Virus record (IMG/VR): IMGVR_UViG_3300049893_002886
Coordinates: 1-34,049 of that record
Origin: a virus
Length of the DNA: 34,049 bases
Direction: 5' to 3' (one strand)
Below are positions 5,443 through 12,694 of the stretch, one piece after another. Numbering within the stretch: position 1 is the stretch's first letter; the number at the start of each line of letters is the position of its first letter. The notes under the pieces are model-generated. The model saw nothing but the letters and a program-made list of their open reading frames with translations, had not been told where the DNA came from and made no database searches. The position numbers and the translations under genes are program-made.

Positions 5443-5522
5443 TCAGGAGGCGGGCGGAACAGGGAGACGAAGGCGACGTACGCGACCGTGGCAGCCGCCC
5501 CGATGGCGGCGAGTGTCAGCAC
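5406..5522 (-). CDS. Tiny single-pass membrane protein with acidic tail, 38 aa
   Basis: GTG at 5522 overlaps the stop of the upstream zinc-finger gene (GTGCTGA). The peptide has one hydrophobic helix (about residues 2-22, LTLAAIGAAATVAYVAFVSL), then a Pro turn and a Ser/Asp-rich tail ending FDSSSD. A ribosome site GGTGGTGAG lies in the upstream gene's last codons. The 3' end overlaps the methyltransferase gene antisense. The frame is also open further upstream, but that part is Arg-rich shadow of the neighbouring genes. Function unknown. Confidence 0.5.
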   Translation of the reverse strand: MLTLAAIGAAATVAYVAFVSLFRPPPDQSSESFDSSSD

Positions 5523-5869
5523 TGCGGGCTCACCACCGTGCGTGGAAGCCCGTAGGACCTGCCCGGGCAGCGCGCCATGACCACGGCGCTGGCAGCTGCC
5601 TGGACGCGGTCGGCGAAGGACGCCTGGTCTGCACGCCAGCTGTAGGTTTCCTTGGGCTCGGCGTGGACGAGCTCGGTGGCAGGGAACCAGTACCAGCGCA
5701 CGCCCGGCCCGCACTTCACGGGGCCGTCGGAGTGGCGCCCGCATTCCCGACACTCGACGTACTGGTGACCGTGGCAGGCGTCGCAGTCGGTGTCGACGGT
5801 GACGGCGCACAGTGGCCGCGGGCATGGGCGTTGGCCCTTGCCACTGCAGTCGATGCAGATCCGAAACAT
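5516..5869 (-). CDS. DnaJ-type zinc-finger protein, 117 aa
   Basis: The N-terminal half is a Cys-rich module: C5-ID-C8-S-G-K-G (an exact CxxCxGxG), C16, C21, C29-DA-C32-H-G, C40-RE-C43, C53. This resembles the four-repeat DnaJ central zinc domain but with degenerate spacing. The C-terminal half (residues ~58-117) holds a WYWFPATELVHAEP segment and a helical region. There is no J domain. ATG 5869 sits 3 bp after the upstream stop, with GAGG about 10 nt before it. It is the middle gene of a leftward three-gene run, 6046->5406. It may bind host protein or nucleic acid; the role is unknown. Confidence 0.7.
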   Translation of the reverse strand: MFRICIDCSGKGQRPCPRPLCAVTVDTDCDACHGHQYVECRECGRHSDGPVKCGPGVRWYWFPATELVHAEPKETYSWRADQASFADRVQAAASAVVMARCPGRSYGLPRTVVSPQC

Positions 5870-5872
5870 GGC

Positions 5873-6046
5873 TCAATCCTCGTGCATCGTGTCGCCCGGC
5901 TGCCTGGCCACCTGTCGTGCCATGCGTTGCCGGTACATACGGTTGGCGGCCTCGAGGGCGCGTCGGCGCTTCGTGAGTTCGGCCGACCGAGCGCTCGCAC
6001 GGCGCCGCCACCACCGCCTGAGCCGCACCCATAACCACCGCACCAT
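5873..6046 (-). CDS. Small Arg/Trp-rich basic protein, 57 aa
   Basis: The ATG at 6046, with AGGGG 8 nt upstream, opens a 57-codon frame. The first 15 residues read MVRWLWVRLRRWWRR, very rich in Trp and Arg; residues ~22-50 form a basic helix (AELTKRRRALEAANRMYRQR), ending MHED. The composition suggests membrane-surface or nucleic-acid binding. It is the first gene of the leftward run and abuts the zinc-finger gene by 3 bp. No family recognised. The ribosome site and coupled position support it despite its small size. Confidence 0.55.
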   Translation of the reverse strand: MVRWLWVRLRRWWRRRASARSAELTKRRRALEAANRMYRQRMARQVARQPGDTMHED

Positions 6047-6066
6047 GTATGCACCCCTATACTAAA

Positions 6067-6133
6067 GTGGGGCCGCCTCTGCTGCTGGCCGCGAAGCCAG
6101 GAAAGGGGATGACTCCGCGTGAGGCGGCCCCAC
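6067..6133. repeat. Perfect 13-bp inverted repeat with structured 41-nt interior
   Basis: GTGGGGCCGCCTC (6067-6079) and GAGGCGGCCCCAC (6121-6133) are perfect inverted copies. The interior holds a second small hairpin, CTGGC/GCCAG (6085-6089 and 6096-6100). It lies in the divergent gap between the leftward 6046 gene and the rightward late genes. No T-run follows on either strand, so a simple terminator is not supported. It could be a structured 5' leader or ncRNA, or a protein-binding or packaging site. Confidence 0.7.
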
Positions 6134-6227
6134 ACGCAAGTTACCAGAGCGGCGACGGCTGAACAACCCCTCAAAAAACTCCCACTGCAGCGGGCCCCAT
6201 GGTAGCCTGGTGGTCTCTCCGGTGTAC

Positions 6228-6267
6228 GCCTGCCGGCGGGTCCACTCACTCGCAACCGCCGGCAGGC
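6228..6267. repeat. Perfect 12-bp inverted repeat upstream of the late genes
   Basis: GCCTGCCGGCGG (6228-6239) pairs with CCGCCGGCAGGC (6256-6267) around a 16-nt loop, followed by six A on the plus strand (6268-6273). The A-run is on the wrong side for a leftward terminator and gives no U-tract for a rightward one. An operator, packaging recognition site or mRNA leader hairpin about 60 nt before the first late gene are the options. The rest of 6047-6328 holds no gene. Confidence 0.65.
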
Positions 6268-6328
6268 AAAAAACCCTGCAAAACCGGAAAGCTAGACTCG
6301 AAACCTAGAAACCGTGTAAGCTGTGCAA

Positions 6329-6778
6329 ATGGCGAGCACGGTTGCCCTCGCGGTCTTCCCGCCGCTGCCCCCTGGTACGCCTGGTCGCGTGGTCTACGTT
6401 GCCGGGCTCGTGGACGAGGCGCGCGCCGAGCTCGTGCGCCGCGGGTATCGGCCGGTCGAGCTGATGACGATGCCCAGGGGCACCTGGGACGAGAACCGGG
6501 CCTATCTCCTCGCGAAGGCTCAGGCCATCGAAGAGCAGACGGTCGTCGCCGACGAAGAGGCACGCAAGCAACTCGAACTCGAGATGCGCGCCTATGGGCT
6601 GCTGCAGAAGCAGACGACGTCGATTCAGGTCTCGGTCGACTGTGACGCCGAAGACATTCGCTCCATGTTCGGCTGGGGGCCGTCCCGCCACACGCTCGCG
6701 CACAACTCGACGGCTGTCGTCGCGGCCAAACTGCATGAACCCGCTCCGGCGAAGGTGCCGAGGGAGAAGAAGTCATGA
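6329..6778 (+). CDS. Candidate small terminase subunit, 149 aa
   Basis: This is the first gene of the late module, two genes before the large terminase, where small terminases usually sit. It is helical and charged in the middle: ENRAYLLAKAQAIEEQ, then EEARKQLELEMRAYGLLQK, reminiscent of the oligomerisation segment of small terminases that precedes a YGDK-like end. No N-terminal HTH is obvious, however; the start is a short beta-like region (RVVYVAGLVDEA). The start is ATG 6329; GTG 6323 is in frame, and neither has a strong ribosome site. It overlaps the next gene by ATGA. The assignment rests on position and weak resemblance. Confidence 0.4.
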   Translation: MASTVALAVFPPLPPGTPGRVVYVAGLVDEARAELVRRGYRPVELMTMPRGTWDENRAYLLAKAQAIEEQTVVADEEARKQLELEMRAYGLLQKQTTSIQVSVDCDAEDIRSMFGWGPSRHTLAHNSTAVVAAKLHEPAPAKVPREKKS

Positions 6779-7476
6779 GCGAGTACTACCGTGTCTCGAC
6801 GCGTCTGAAGCTGTCGGCGCTCGACGACTTCTCGGTGCTGAACCCGGGCCTGGATCTGCCTGATTTCGACGGCTCATACGACTACGTCGAAGTGAAGCGG
6901 GTGCTCGTCCCAGCCGCGACGTACCTCGACGTGACGCCCGGCGCGTCTATGACCAGCATGCGCGGCATCATCGTCTACAACCGCCACTCGACGGCCTACC
7001 TCAACCAGCGCGTCTACCAGTACGCGCCTATCTACACTGCGGGCGCGGGCAACATCACGTGGGTTGCAGAAGCGGGCACGACTCCCGCCCATGTCCTCGA
7101 CGCGGGCAACGGCTTCGCTGACTTCGACTCGCGTGGCCGGTTCGACTACGGCCACTGGGTGACGGTCACTGGGGCGACGGCTGGAGCCAACAACACTCGG
7201 TTTCTAGTCCAGACGACAGGTGCGGGAGTGCTCTACTTCGCCAGCTCACCGCTTGTTGCTTCGTCGGGCACTCTCGTGGCTGGTGTGGATGCAGGCACGC
7301 CGAGCTTTCAATCGGAATACTACTCGCACTTCGTGATCCCTCCGGGTGGGCACTCGTACATCCCGGGGCCCCAGGCGGCTGGGACTGGCTATCACCGACA
7401 CCTGAACATCGCGCTGTCGACCGTGACGTCGGGCTCGGCGGATGTACCCGCTGACGTGGTGGTGCTGGGGGCGTAG
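6775..7476 (+). CDS. Probable virion structural protein, 233 aa
   Basis: The sequence is beta-rich with many Gly, Thr, Tyr and Val and few charges (for example YDYVEVKRVLVPAATYLDVT, and GAGVLYFASSPLVASSGTLV), typical of decoration, spike or head-surface proteins. There is no signal peptide or catalytic motif. It is translationally coupled to the preceding gene (ATGA). Its stop (TAG 7474-7476) falls directly before the large terminase, which has no canonical start. A run of five G (7467-7471) lies just before that stop. A structural gene between the two terminase subunits is unusual. No family recognised. Confidence 0.7.
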   Translation: MSEYYRVSTRLKLSALDDFSVLNPGLDLPDFDGSYDYVEVKRVLVPAATYLDVTPGASMTSMRGIIVYNRHSTAYLNQRVYQYAPIYTAGAGNITWVAEAGTTPAHVLDAGNGFADFDSRGRFDYGHWVTVTGATAGANNTRFLVQTTGAGVLYFASSPLVASSGTLVAGVDAGTPSFQSEYYSHFVIPPGGHSYIPGPQAAGTGYHRHLNIALSTVTSGSADVPADVVVLGA

Positions 7477-7478
7477 AC

Positions 7479-9392
7479 ATCGAGCCGAGGGACATCATAC
7501 GCCACTGTCGCGAGATCGCGACCGAGGCCGGGAAGGATCCCGACCAGTTCGAGGCGAACCCGCTCGACTTCTTCGACCTCATCCGCGACATCATCAAGGA
7601 ATGGCCACGAGGGAAGCTCGAGCGAATCCCATGGGCTCGAGATTTCGCCATCGGCCTGCGCAAGCTGCGTGATGATTTTGAGGCGGAGGTCCGCGCCGAC
7701 CCGCTCCTACTCTACAAGCCGGCCCACCATGTCGCGCTCGAGTTTCATCAGAGCGCGGCGCGCATCCGCTACTACCGCGGCGGAAACCGTATCTCGAAGA
7801 CCCAGGCGGGTCTCTGGGACAACTACGCGGTTATGACAGGCTGTCACCCGTGGCGGGCGAAGACGCCCATGCCATCGAGTGTCGCGGTCATCGGCGTGAA
7901 CTTCTCGAAGTATGCTCCGACTGTCTTCGAGACGAAGTACGTGTACGGCGAGAACGGCAACCCGCTGTCCCCAGCGTTCCCGGAGGGCGGCAAATGGTTC
8001 AACCGCTACGACACGAAGAAGCACATCCTCTATATCGCGTGCCCGGAGTGCGCAGCTGCGAAAAAGGCGATGCAATGCAAGCACCCGCGGTCGAGCATCG
8101 TGTTGTTCTCCGACACCGAGGGGCCGGCGGTTCTCCAGGGCGGGCAGTACGCGCAGATTCAGTTCGACGAGCAGATTGACTACGCGTTTCTTGGCGAGGC
8201 GTTAAAGCGTCTCGAGACGGTCCCGAACAGCGGTCTCGTCGTGACCGAGACGCCGCTCAATGGCAAGGGCTGGTGGACGAACACAGTGCTCGCTCGCGAC
8301 GCCGCGGCGGGCAAGAAGATCGAAGGCACAGGCCAGCCGCTCGTCTCGCTGCACACCATCGACCAGTTCGAGGCTGGGCTAACCCCGCACCACATCATCA
8401 AGGCGGACATGGAGCTCATGAGCCCCGCCGAGATCGAGGCGCGGGTGTACGGGCGGCCCGCCGCGTTCAACGAGATGGGGGTCTTCGACACGTGGGAGAT
8501 CTCCGCGATGCTCGAGGAGGCGGTCGACCCGGTGCGCGGGGAGATCTACTTCGAGCAGGAGCGGGCGGCGACTGGCTCTCTGCCATCCGCGACGCTCATG
8601 CACGCGCTCAAGCCATCGATGCCGATGCTCTTCGACGAGAAGGCCGATGGCTCCTTACGCCTCTGGAAGCGACCAGAGCCCGGGCGGCAGTACGTCATCG
8701 GTGGCGATGTGGCGCAGGGCCTGACTCACCGCGATCCGTCGTGCGCGTCGGTACTCGAGCTCAGCCTCAGCAACCACGATGTCTGCTTCGAACTGGTCGC
8801 GCAGTTGCACGGCTGGATGAATCCGCGCCTCTACGCGGAAGACCTGATCAAACTGGCGATATGGTACAACGAGGCGCTCGTCGTGATCGAGCGCAACGGA
8901 CCAGGAGCCGAGGCGATTCGGAGCATGGTCGAGTGGGGCTACTGGAATCTGTTCCAAGACATCTCCGATCCGGCGCAGTCGCAGTTCGGCATGGATCCGC
9001 TCTACGGCATCAACACCGACCGAGCGAGCAAACCGGTCATGGTGGCGAGTCTGCAGCAGACGGTCAAAGACAAGCGCAGCGGCCGGCGCATGATCACCAT
9101 CCCGTGCCGTGACACTCTCGACGAGATGGGGTCGTTCGGTCAGGTTGTGACGCCATCTGGGAAGTCGATCACGTTCCAGGGCGCGCCAGGGATGGCGGAC
9201 GACCGTGTGATCTCGCTCATGGTACCAGTCTACGCGGCGAAGGTGTTCGGTGTGTACGACGTCGCAGCTGATGCGCGAGCCGCACAGAAGAAGGCGATGG
9301 AAGCGCTAGCGCCGCACGAGCGCGCCATCTGGGACGACATCAGGCGTCGCGACAGCGAGATGGCACAGGAGGCTAGCCGTGCATGGTACTGA
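7479..9392 (+). CDS. terL: Terminase large subunit (ATPase and nuclease), about 637 aa
   Basis: Packages DNA into the prohead. Numbered from 7479: Walker A GGNRISKT (101-108), Walker B QIQFDE (D230), coupling motif TETP (256-259), then the RNase H-like nuclease with acidic residues in VIGGDVAQG (D409), VVIERNG (E470) and MADDRVIS (D573/D574). A CPEC...CKH element (~187-202) may bind zinc. The frame is open from 7455, but the first ATG (7833) lies after Walker A and no ATG, GTG or TTG precedes it, so the true N-terminus must be unusual. Candidates are ATC 7479, ATC 7494 or ATA 7497 (after GAGGG), or a -1 shift on five G from the upstream gene. The call is secure; the start is not. Confidence 0.92.
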   Translation: MEPRDIIRHCREIATEAGKDPDQFEANPLDFFDLIRDIIKEWPRGKLERIPWARDFAIGLRKLRDDFEAEVRADPLLLYKPAHHVALEFHQSAARIRYYRGGNRISKTQAGLWDNYAVMTGCHPWRAKTPMPSSVAVIGVNFSKYAPTVFETKYVYGENGNPLSPAFPEGGKWFNRYDTKKHILYIACPECAAAKKAMQCKHPRSSIVLFSDTEGPAVLQGGQYAQIQFDEQIDYAFLGEALKRLETVPNSGLVVTETPLNGKGWWTNTVLARDAAAGKKIEGTGQPLVSLHTIDQFEAGLTPHHIIKADMELMSPAEIEARVYGRPAAFNEMGVFDTWEISAMLEEAVDPVRGEIYFEQERAATGSLPSATLMHALKPSMPMLFDEKADGSLRLWKRPEPGRQYVIGGDVAQGLTHRDPSCASVLELSLSNHDVCFELVAQLHGWMNPRLYAEDLIKLAIWYNEALVVIERNGPGAEAIRSMVEWGYWNLFQDISDPAQSQFGMDPLYGINTDRASKPVMVASLQQTVKDKRSGRRMITIPCRDTLDEMGSFGQVVTPSGKSITFQGAPGMADDRVISLMVPVYAAKVFGVYDVAADARAAQKKAMEALAPHERAIWDDIRRRDSEMAQEASRAWY

Positions 9393-9693
9393 GATAGCGC
9401 TCATTGTCACAACGATGTCGAGCCTCGTGTTCGGCGTGCTCTTCGTGTGGCACGCACGCGGGGAGCGGGCGGCTGTTTCGAAGCTCGTCGACAGCGCGCT
9501 CGCACACATGGTCGCGCGCAACCCGCGCGAGGTTGCCGAGGCGGATTCCTTGCGCGCCTACGAGGCCGAGGCCGTCAGGCAGGCGCGGGAGGCGTTCGAG
9601 GAGCAGCGCAGACAGAAGCCACAACCACATGAGCCGAGAGAGGTGGCGAGAGCCATTGACGCCCGCGGCCAAGAGTTCCGCATCCTGGAGTGA
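9379..9693 (+). CDS. Small N-terminally anchored membrane protein, 104 aa
   Basis: The GTG at 9379 has an ideal AGGAGG 7 nt upstream and overlaps the terminase end by 14 bp. Residues ~5-24 (EIALIVTTMSSLVFGVLFVW) form one transmembrane helix; the rest is a charged helical domain (AEADSLRAYEAEAVRQAREAFEEQRRQ) ending GQEFRILE. This topology recalls i-spanins or small packaging-associated membrane proteins, but placement between terminase and portal does not fit a lysis cassette. Function unknown. Confidence 0.65.
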   Translation: MHGTEIALIVTTMSSLVFGVLFVWHARGERAAVSKLVDSALAHMVARNPREVAEADSLRAYEAEAVRQAREAFEEQRRQKPQPHEPREVARAIDARGQEFRILE

Positions 9694-9696
9694 GCC

Positions 9697-10449
9697 ATGC
9701 CCAAGGTCGATTGGACGGACGAACTCGGCCTGCAGGGCGTTCTGCAGCGGCCGGCGCGCTTCGATGATCCTACGGCCGGCCTGATGGCGGTCACCAGTCG
9801 TCTCATGAGCGCGAGAGCCCGTGAGGAGGAGGAGCCGCAGTACTCCTCGTGGGGAGACATCGGCGACGGCAAGTACGACCCAGAGAATCCATATGGGCCC
9901 GGAGACGTGCAGCGCACGGCGCTGTTCGCCACCGAGGTCGCGACTACCAAACCAGACACGGACGTCGAGGATGTCGAAGACGCATCCGACGCGGACGAAG
10001 AGCAGGAGGGAGAGATGTTCGGAGCTCCGAAGTTTCAGCAGCGCGGACCGGCACGTGGTTTCGATTTCGGCGGTCGCGGTGGCTACGCGCCCGAGATGGA
10101 TATGTCGAACCCCTACGACTTCTCTGGTGAGCAGGCTGTCGGCGACCCGTTCGGCACCATGGATTTCGGTGAGCAGGGGGGGGTGTCCGGGATGGAATAT
10201 GGCGCACCGCCGATGGACTTCCAGGGGCAGGGTGGCGTGGGTGGCATGGAGTACGGGGCACGGCCGATGGACTTCCAGGGGCAGGGTGGCGTGGGTGGCA
10301 TGGAGTACGGGGCACGGCCGATGGACTTTGGAGGCCAGGGGGATTACCCACAGAACATCGACACGCGGATGGGCCCAGAAGAACAGCGCATGCTGATGCT
10401 GCGTGCGATCAAGGCGAGGCTGAATTCGGACCGACCGACGGCCCGCTAA
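9697..10449 (+). CDS. Acidic, Gly-rich repeat protein before the portal, 250 aa
   Basis: The N-terminal ~80 residues are mixed polar, followed by a very acidic stretch (TDVEDVEDASDADEEQEGE). A Gly/Met/Tyr/Gln-rich half follows, made of an 18-residue unit (MDFQGQGGVGGMEYGARP) repeated two times exactly plus degenerate copies on both sides. The end, PEEQRMLMLRAIKARLNSD, is helical. Most of it should be intrinsically disordered. It abuts the portal gene by 4 bp and follows the terminase, so a head-assembly or DNA-packaging accessory role is likely. No family recognised. Confidence 0.65.
   Translation: MPKVDWTDELGLQGVLQRPARFDDPTAGLMAVTSRLMSARAREEEEPQYSSWGDIGDGKYDPENPYGPGDVQRTALFATEVATTKPDTDVEDVEDASDADEEQEGEMFGAPKFQQRGPARGFDFGGRGGYAPEMDMSNPYDFSGEQAVGDPFGTMDFGEQGGVSGMEYGAPPMDFQGQGGVGGMEYGARPMDFQGQGGVGGMEYGARPMDFGGQGDYPQNIDTRMGPEEQRMLMLRAIKARLNSDRPTAR
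10159..10341 (+). repeat. 54-bp tandem repeat within the acidic repeat gene
   Basis: Unit 10213-10266 and unit 10267-10320 are identical over all 54 bp. A diverged copy precedes them (10159-10212) and a partial diverged copy follows (from 10321). All stay in frame and each encodes 18 residues. Exact identity including third positions suggests a recent duplication or ongoing unequal exchange. Confidence 0.85.
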
Positions 10450-10453
10450 GACA

Positions 10454-12673
10454 ATGGCCGAGAACAGGAAACAGCCCGATCCGATCGGCATCCTCGAGGG
10501 GCACGCGGTCAGTGACCCCTACACGCCGAGCCACGAAGAGCGGCAGCTCGTGGGCGAGCTCGAGGCCCGATTCACCGAGGCGAAGCGCGCCCGCGAGACG
10601 TGGGAGCGCGATGCGACCTTCTACCTGTCGTTCTTGCAGGGGAACCAGATCACCCTGCACAACCCAGTGTCTAACGAGGTGTTTCGTGCGACGGTTGTCA
10701 GCGACAACCGGAAACTACCATCCGTAGACAACATCTGCCGGGTGGCTGAGCGAGCCCTCACGGGCAAACTCACGCGGATCATCCCGAGTGCCACGGTGAT
10801 GCCAGCCACGGAGGACGCGGCGGACCTACGCTCGGCAATGGTGGCCGATACGTTGCTGGCCTATCTGTACCGGAAAGAGGGTCTGCGGGTGAAATACCTG
10901 CGGGCGGCGAAGCAACTGAGCTGGGCAGGCACTGCAGTCTTTCAGGTCGTGTGGGATCCGAACGGAGGCAAGGCCATCTCGCTGTGCCGCACGTGCCAGT
11001 ACCCGGGTGGTCCCGAGATGGTTGGCCACCCGTGCCCGCAGTGCGAGATGCAGAATGCGGCGGCGGCGATGCAGCAACCGCCGGCGCCAGGTCAGCCGCC
11101 CCAGCCACCGGCGGAAGCGCCGCTCATGGATCAGGCGAAGGAGGGCGACGTGCGGGTTATCCTGCACGATCCGCGCGACTTCTTCCCGGAGCCAGGGGCG
11201 GCCGACTTCAGCGAGATGCGCTACGCCATCGTGCGTAAGCCACTGCCGGTGTCGGAAGTGCGCGCGATGTTCCCCGAGCACGCCGAGCACATTCGGTCGG
11301 AGCAGGGCATCTACACGGACTCAGCGTCGTCGTACTACGCCACGGGAAACTACGGCTCCGGCGAGACGCGATACCTGCACGACTACTGCTACCTCTATGA
11401 GTACCACGAGAAGCCCACGCTCGAGTGGCCGCGCGGCCGGACCATCTGGATGGCGAACTCTATCGTGCTGCGGCAGATGGACTCGCTGTACTGGATGTTC
11501 GACCGCCTGCCGTTCTTTGGCATGTGGTTCACGAAGGACGAAGGAGAGTTCTGGGGGTCGCCGCCACTGGCTCACGCGTGGCAAGTGCAGCGCGAGCGAA
11601 ACAAGCTCCTAAGCCAACTGAGAGCTCAGCGCGAACTGACGCTGAATCCCCAGAAGCTAGTGCCGATGCAGTCGCGCATCAGCGCGAGCGAGTGGGATGA
11701 TCAGCCGGGGCGGCACATTTCGTACAACCCGATGGGCGGGAAGCCGGGGTACCTCGAGGTGCCGCAGTTCCCGAACTACGTCTACTCCGAGCTCGACCGC
11801 ATGCGCTCGGCCATCACCGAGAAATTCGCGGTGACGGACCAGGAGCTCGGACAGACGCAGGGCGACCCATCGGGCCGTTACGCCGCCATCCTCGAAGCGC
11901 AGTCGAGCGAGTCGATCTCACCGGTCGTAGTGGAGAACAACGCCGAGTGGATGGCGATGTTGAAGGCCTGCCTGCAACTGGCGCTCGCCTACTACCCTGA
12001 TGACAGATTCTGGTCGGTGACCGGCCGTGACCGCGTGATGGTGCGCGGCATCCGAGACATGAATCTGTCGCCGGGGTGGGACGTCGAGCTGGCGGAAGAG
12101 GACTCGCTGTCGAAGAACCCGGCGCTGCGTCTCCAGCAGGCCTCGAATCTCCTCAGCCTCGGAGTTTTCAACGACCCGCAGACTGGCGTCGCCGACATGC
12201 GCCTCTTCAAACGCGTCGCCGGATTGAAGTTGCCGGGGGTGGGGCCAGATCTACTCGGTGCCGAGCATGCCTATGCGGCGTCGATTCCAGACCGGATCCA
12301 GAACGGGGAACCGTTCACGCCGCGCCCGTGGGACGACGCCCGCATTGTCGCCGAGGAGCTCACTGGCTGGTTGCGCGGCGAGGGGCGCAACGCCCCCGAA
12401 GAGATTGTGCAGGCCGTCGGCGCTGTGTGGGTGGCCTACGCGAGCGCAGTCGCGGCGACGGCCATGCCGTCTGATAGCACGCTCGTGCCGAACACAGTGG
12501 ACCCCGCCGCCTCCGCTGGACAGCAGCCGCAGCAACAACCGGGCCAGCAAGGACAGCAACAGGGTGGCCAGACTCCGACCCAGGCGGCATCACCGGAGTC
12601 GGACCAAGTGGCGCAAAGCGCAGACAAAACAGCCGAGTCCCAGGCGAGACTTCAGACCGCACATGAGGGATGA
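10454..12673 (+). CDS. Portal protein, 739 aa
   Basis: Forms the dodecameric head-tail connector through which DNA passes. Support comes from length, position (terminase, portal, scaffold, capsid) and sequence: the N-terminal helix with RARETWERDATFYLSFLQGNQ, then mixed alpha/beta with WMANSIVLRQ and PFFGMWF, and the stem-like helix region around LAHAWQVQRERNKLLSQLRAQ. An insertion near 177-225 holds C178-RT-C181 and C194-PQ-C197 followed by a Pro/Gln linker, a probable zinc ribbon not typical of portals. The C-terminus (~680-739) is Gln-rich and disordered. Start ATG 10454 sits 4 bp after the preceding stop. Confidence 0.85.
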   Translation: MAENRKQPDPIGILEGHAVSDPYTPSHEERQLVGELEARFTEAKRARETWERDATFYLSFLQGNQITLHNPVSNEVFRATVVSDNRKLPSVDNICRVAERALTGKLTRIIPSATVMPATEDAADLRSAMVADTLLAYLYRKEGLRVKYLRAAKQLSWAGTAVFQVVWDPNGGKAISLCRTCQYPGGPEMVGHPCPQCEMQNAAAAMQQPPAPGQPPQPPAEAPLMDQAKEGDVRVILHDPRDFFPEPGAADFSEMRYAIVRKPLPVSEVRAMFPEHAEHIRSEQGIYTDSASSYYATGNYGSGETRYLHDYCYLYEYHEKPTLEWPRGRTIWMANSIVLRQMDSLYWMFDRLPFFGMWFTKDEGEFWGSPPLAHAWQVQRERNKLLSQLRAQRELTLNPQKLVPMQSRISASEWDDQPGRHISYNPMGGKPGYLEVPQFPNYVYSELDRMRSAITEKFAVTDQELGQTQGDPSGRYAAILEAQSSESISPVVVENNAEWMAMLKACLQLALAYYPDDRFWSVTGRDRVMVRGIRDMNLSPGWDVELAEEDSLSKNPALRLQQASNLLSLGVFNDPQTGVADMRLFKRVAGLKLPGVGPDLLGAEHAYAASIPDRIQNGEPFTPRPWDDARIVAEELTGWLRGEGRNAPEEIVQAVGAVWVAYASAVAATAMPSDSTLVPNTVDPAASAGQQPQQQPGQQGQQQGGQTPTQAASPESDQVAQSADKTAESQARLQTAHEG

Positions 12674-12694
12674 GGTCTCAATTCCTGGAAAACA

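Noticed and set aside
5716-6255. 179-codon leftward frame
   Set aside because: Gly/Arg/Pro/Cys-rich shadow crossing the intergenic inverted repeats; the 57-aa and 117-aa genes explain the coding signal.
6228-6273. Rho-independent terminator
   Set aside because: The hairpin is strong, but the A-run lies 3' on the plus strand, so neither transcript would have a U-tract after the stem.
6775-9392. Natural fusion of the 233-aa structural protein to the terminase as the main product
   Set aside because: A slip on the five-G run is possible, but a constant fusion of a virion-like protein to TerL would be functionally odd; kept only as one option in the start-codon finding.
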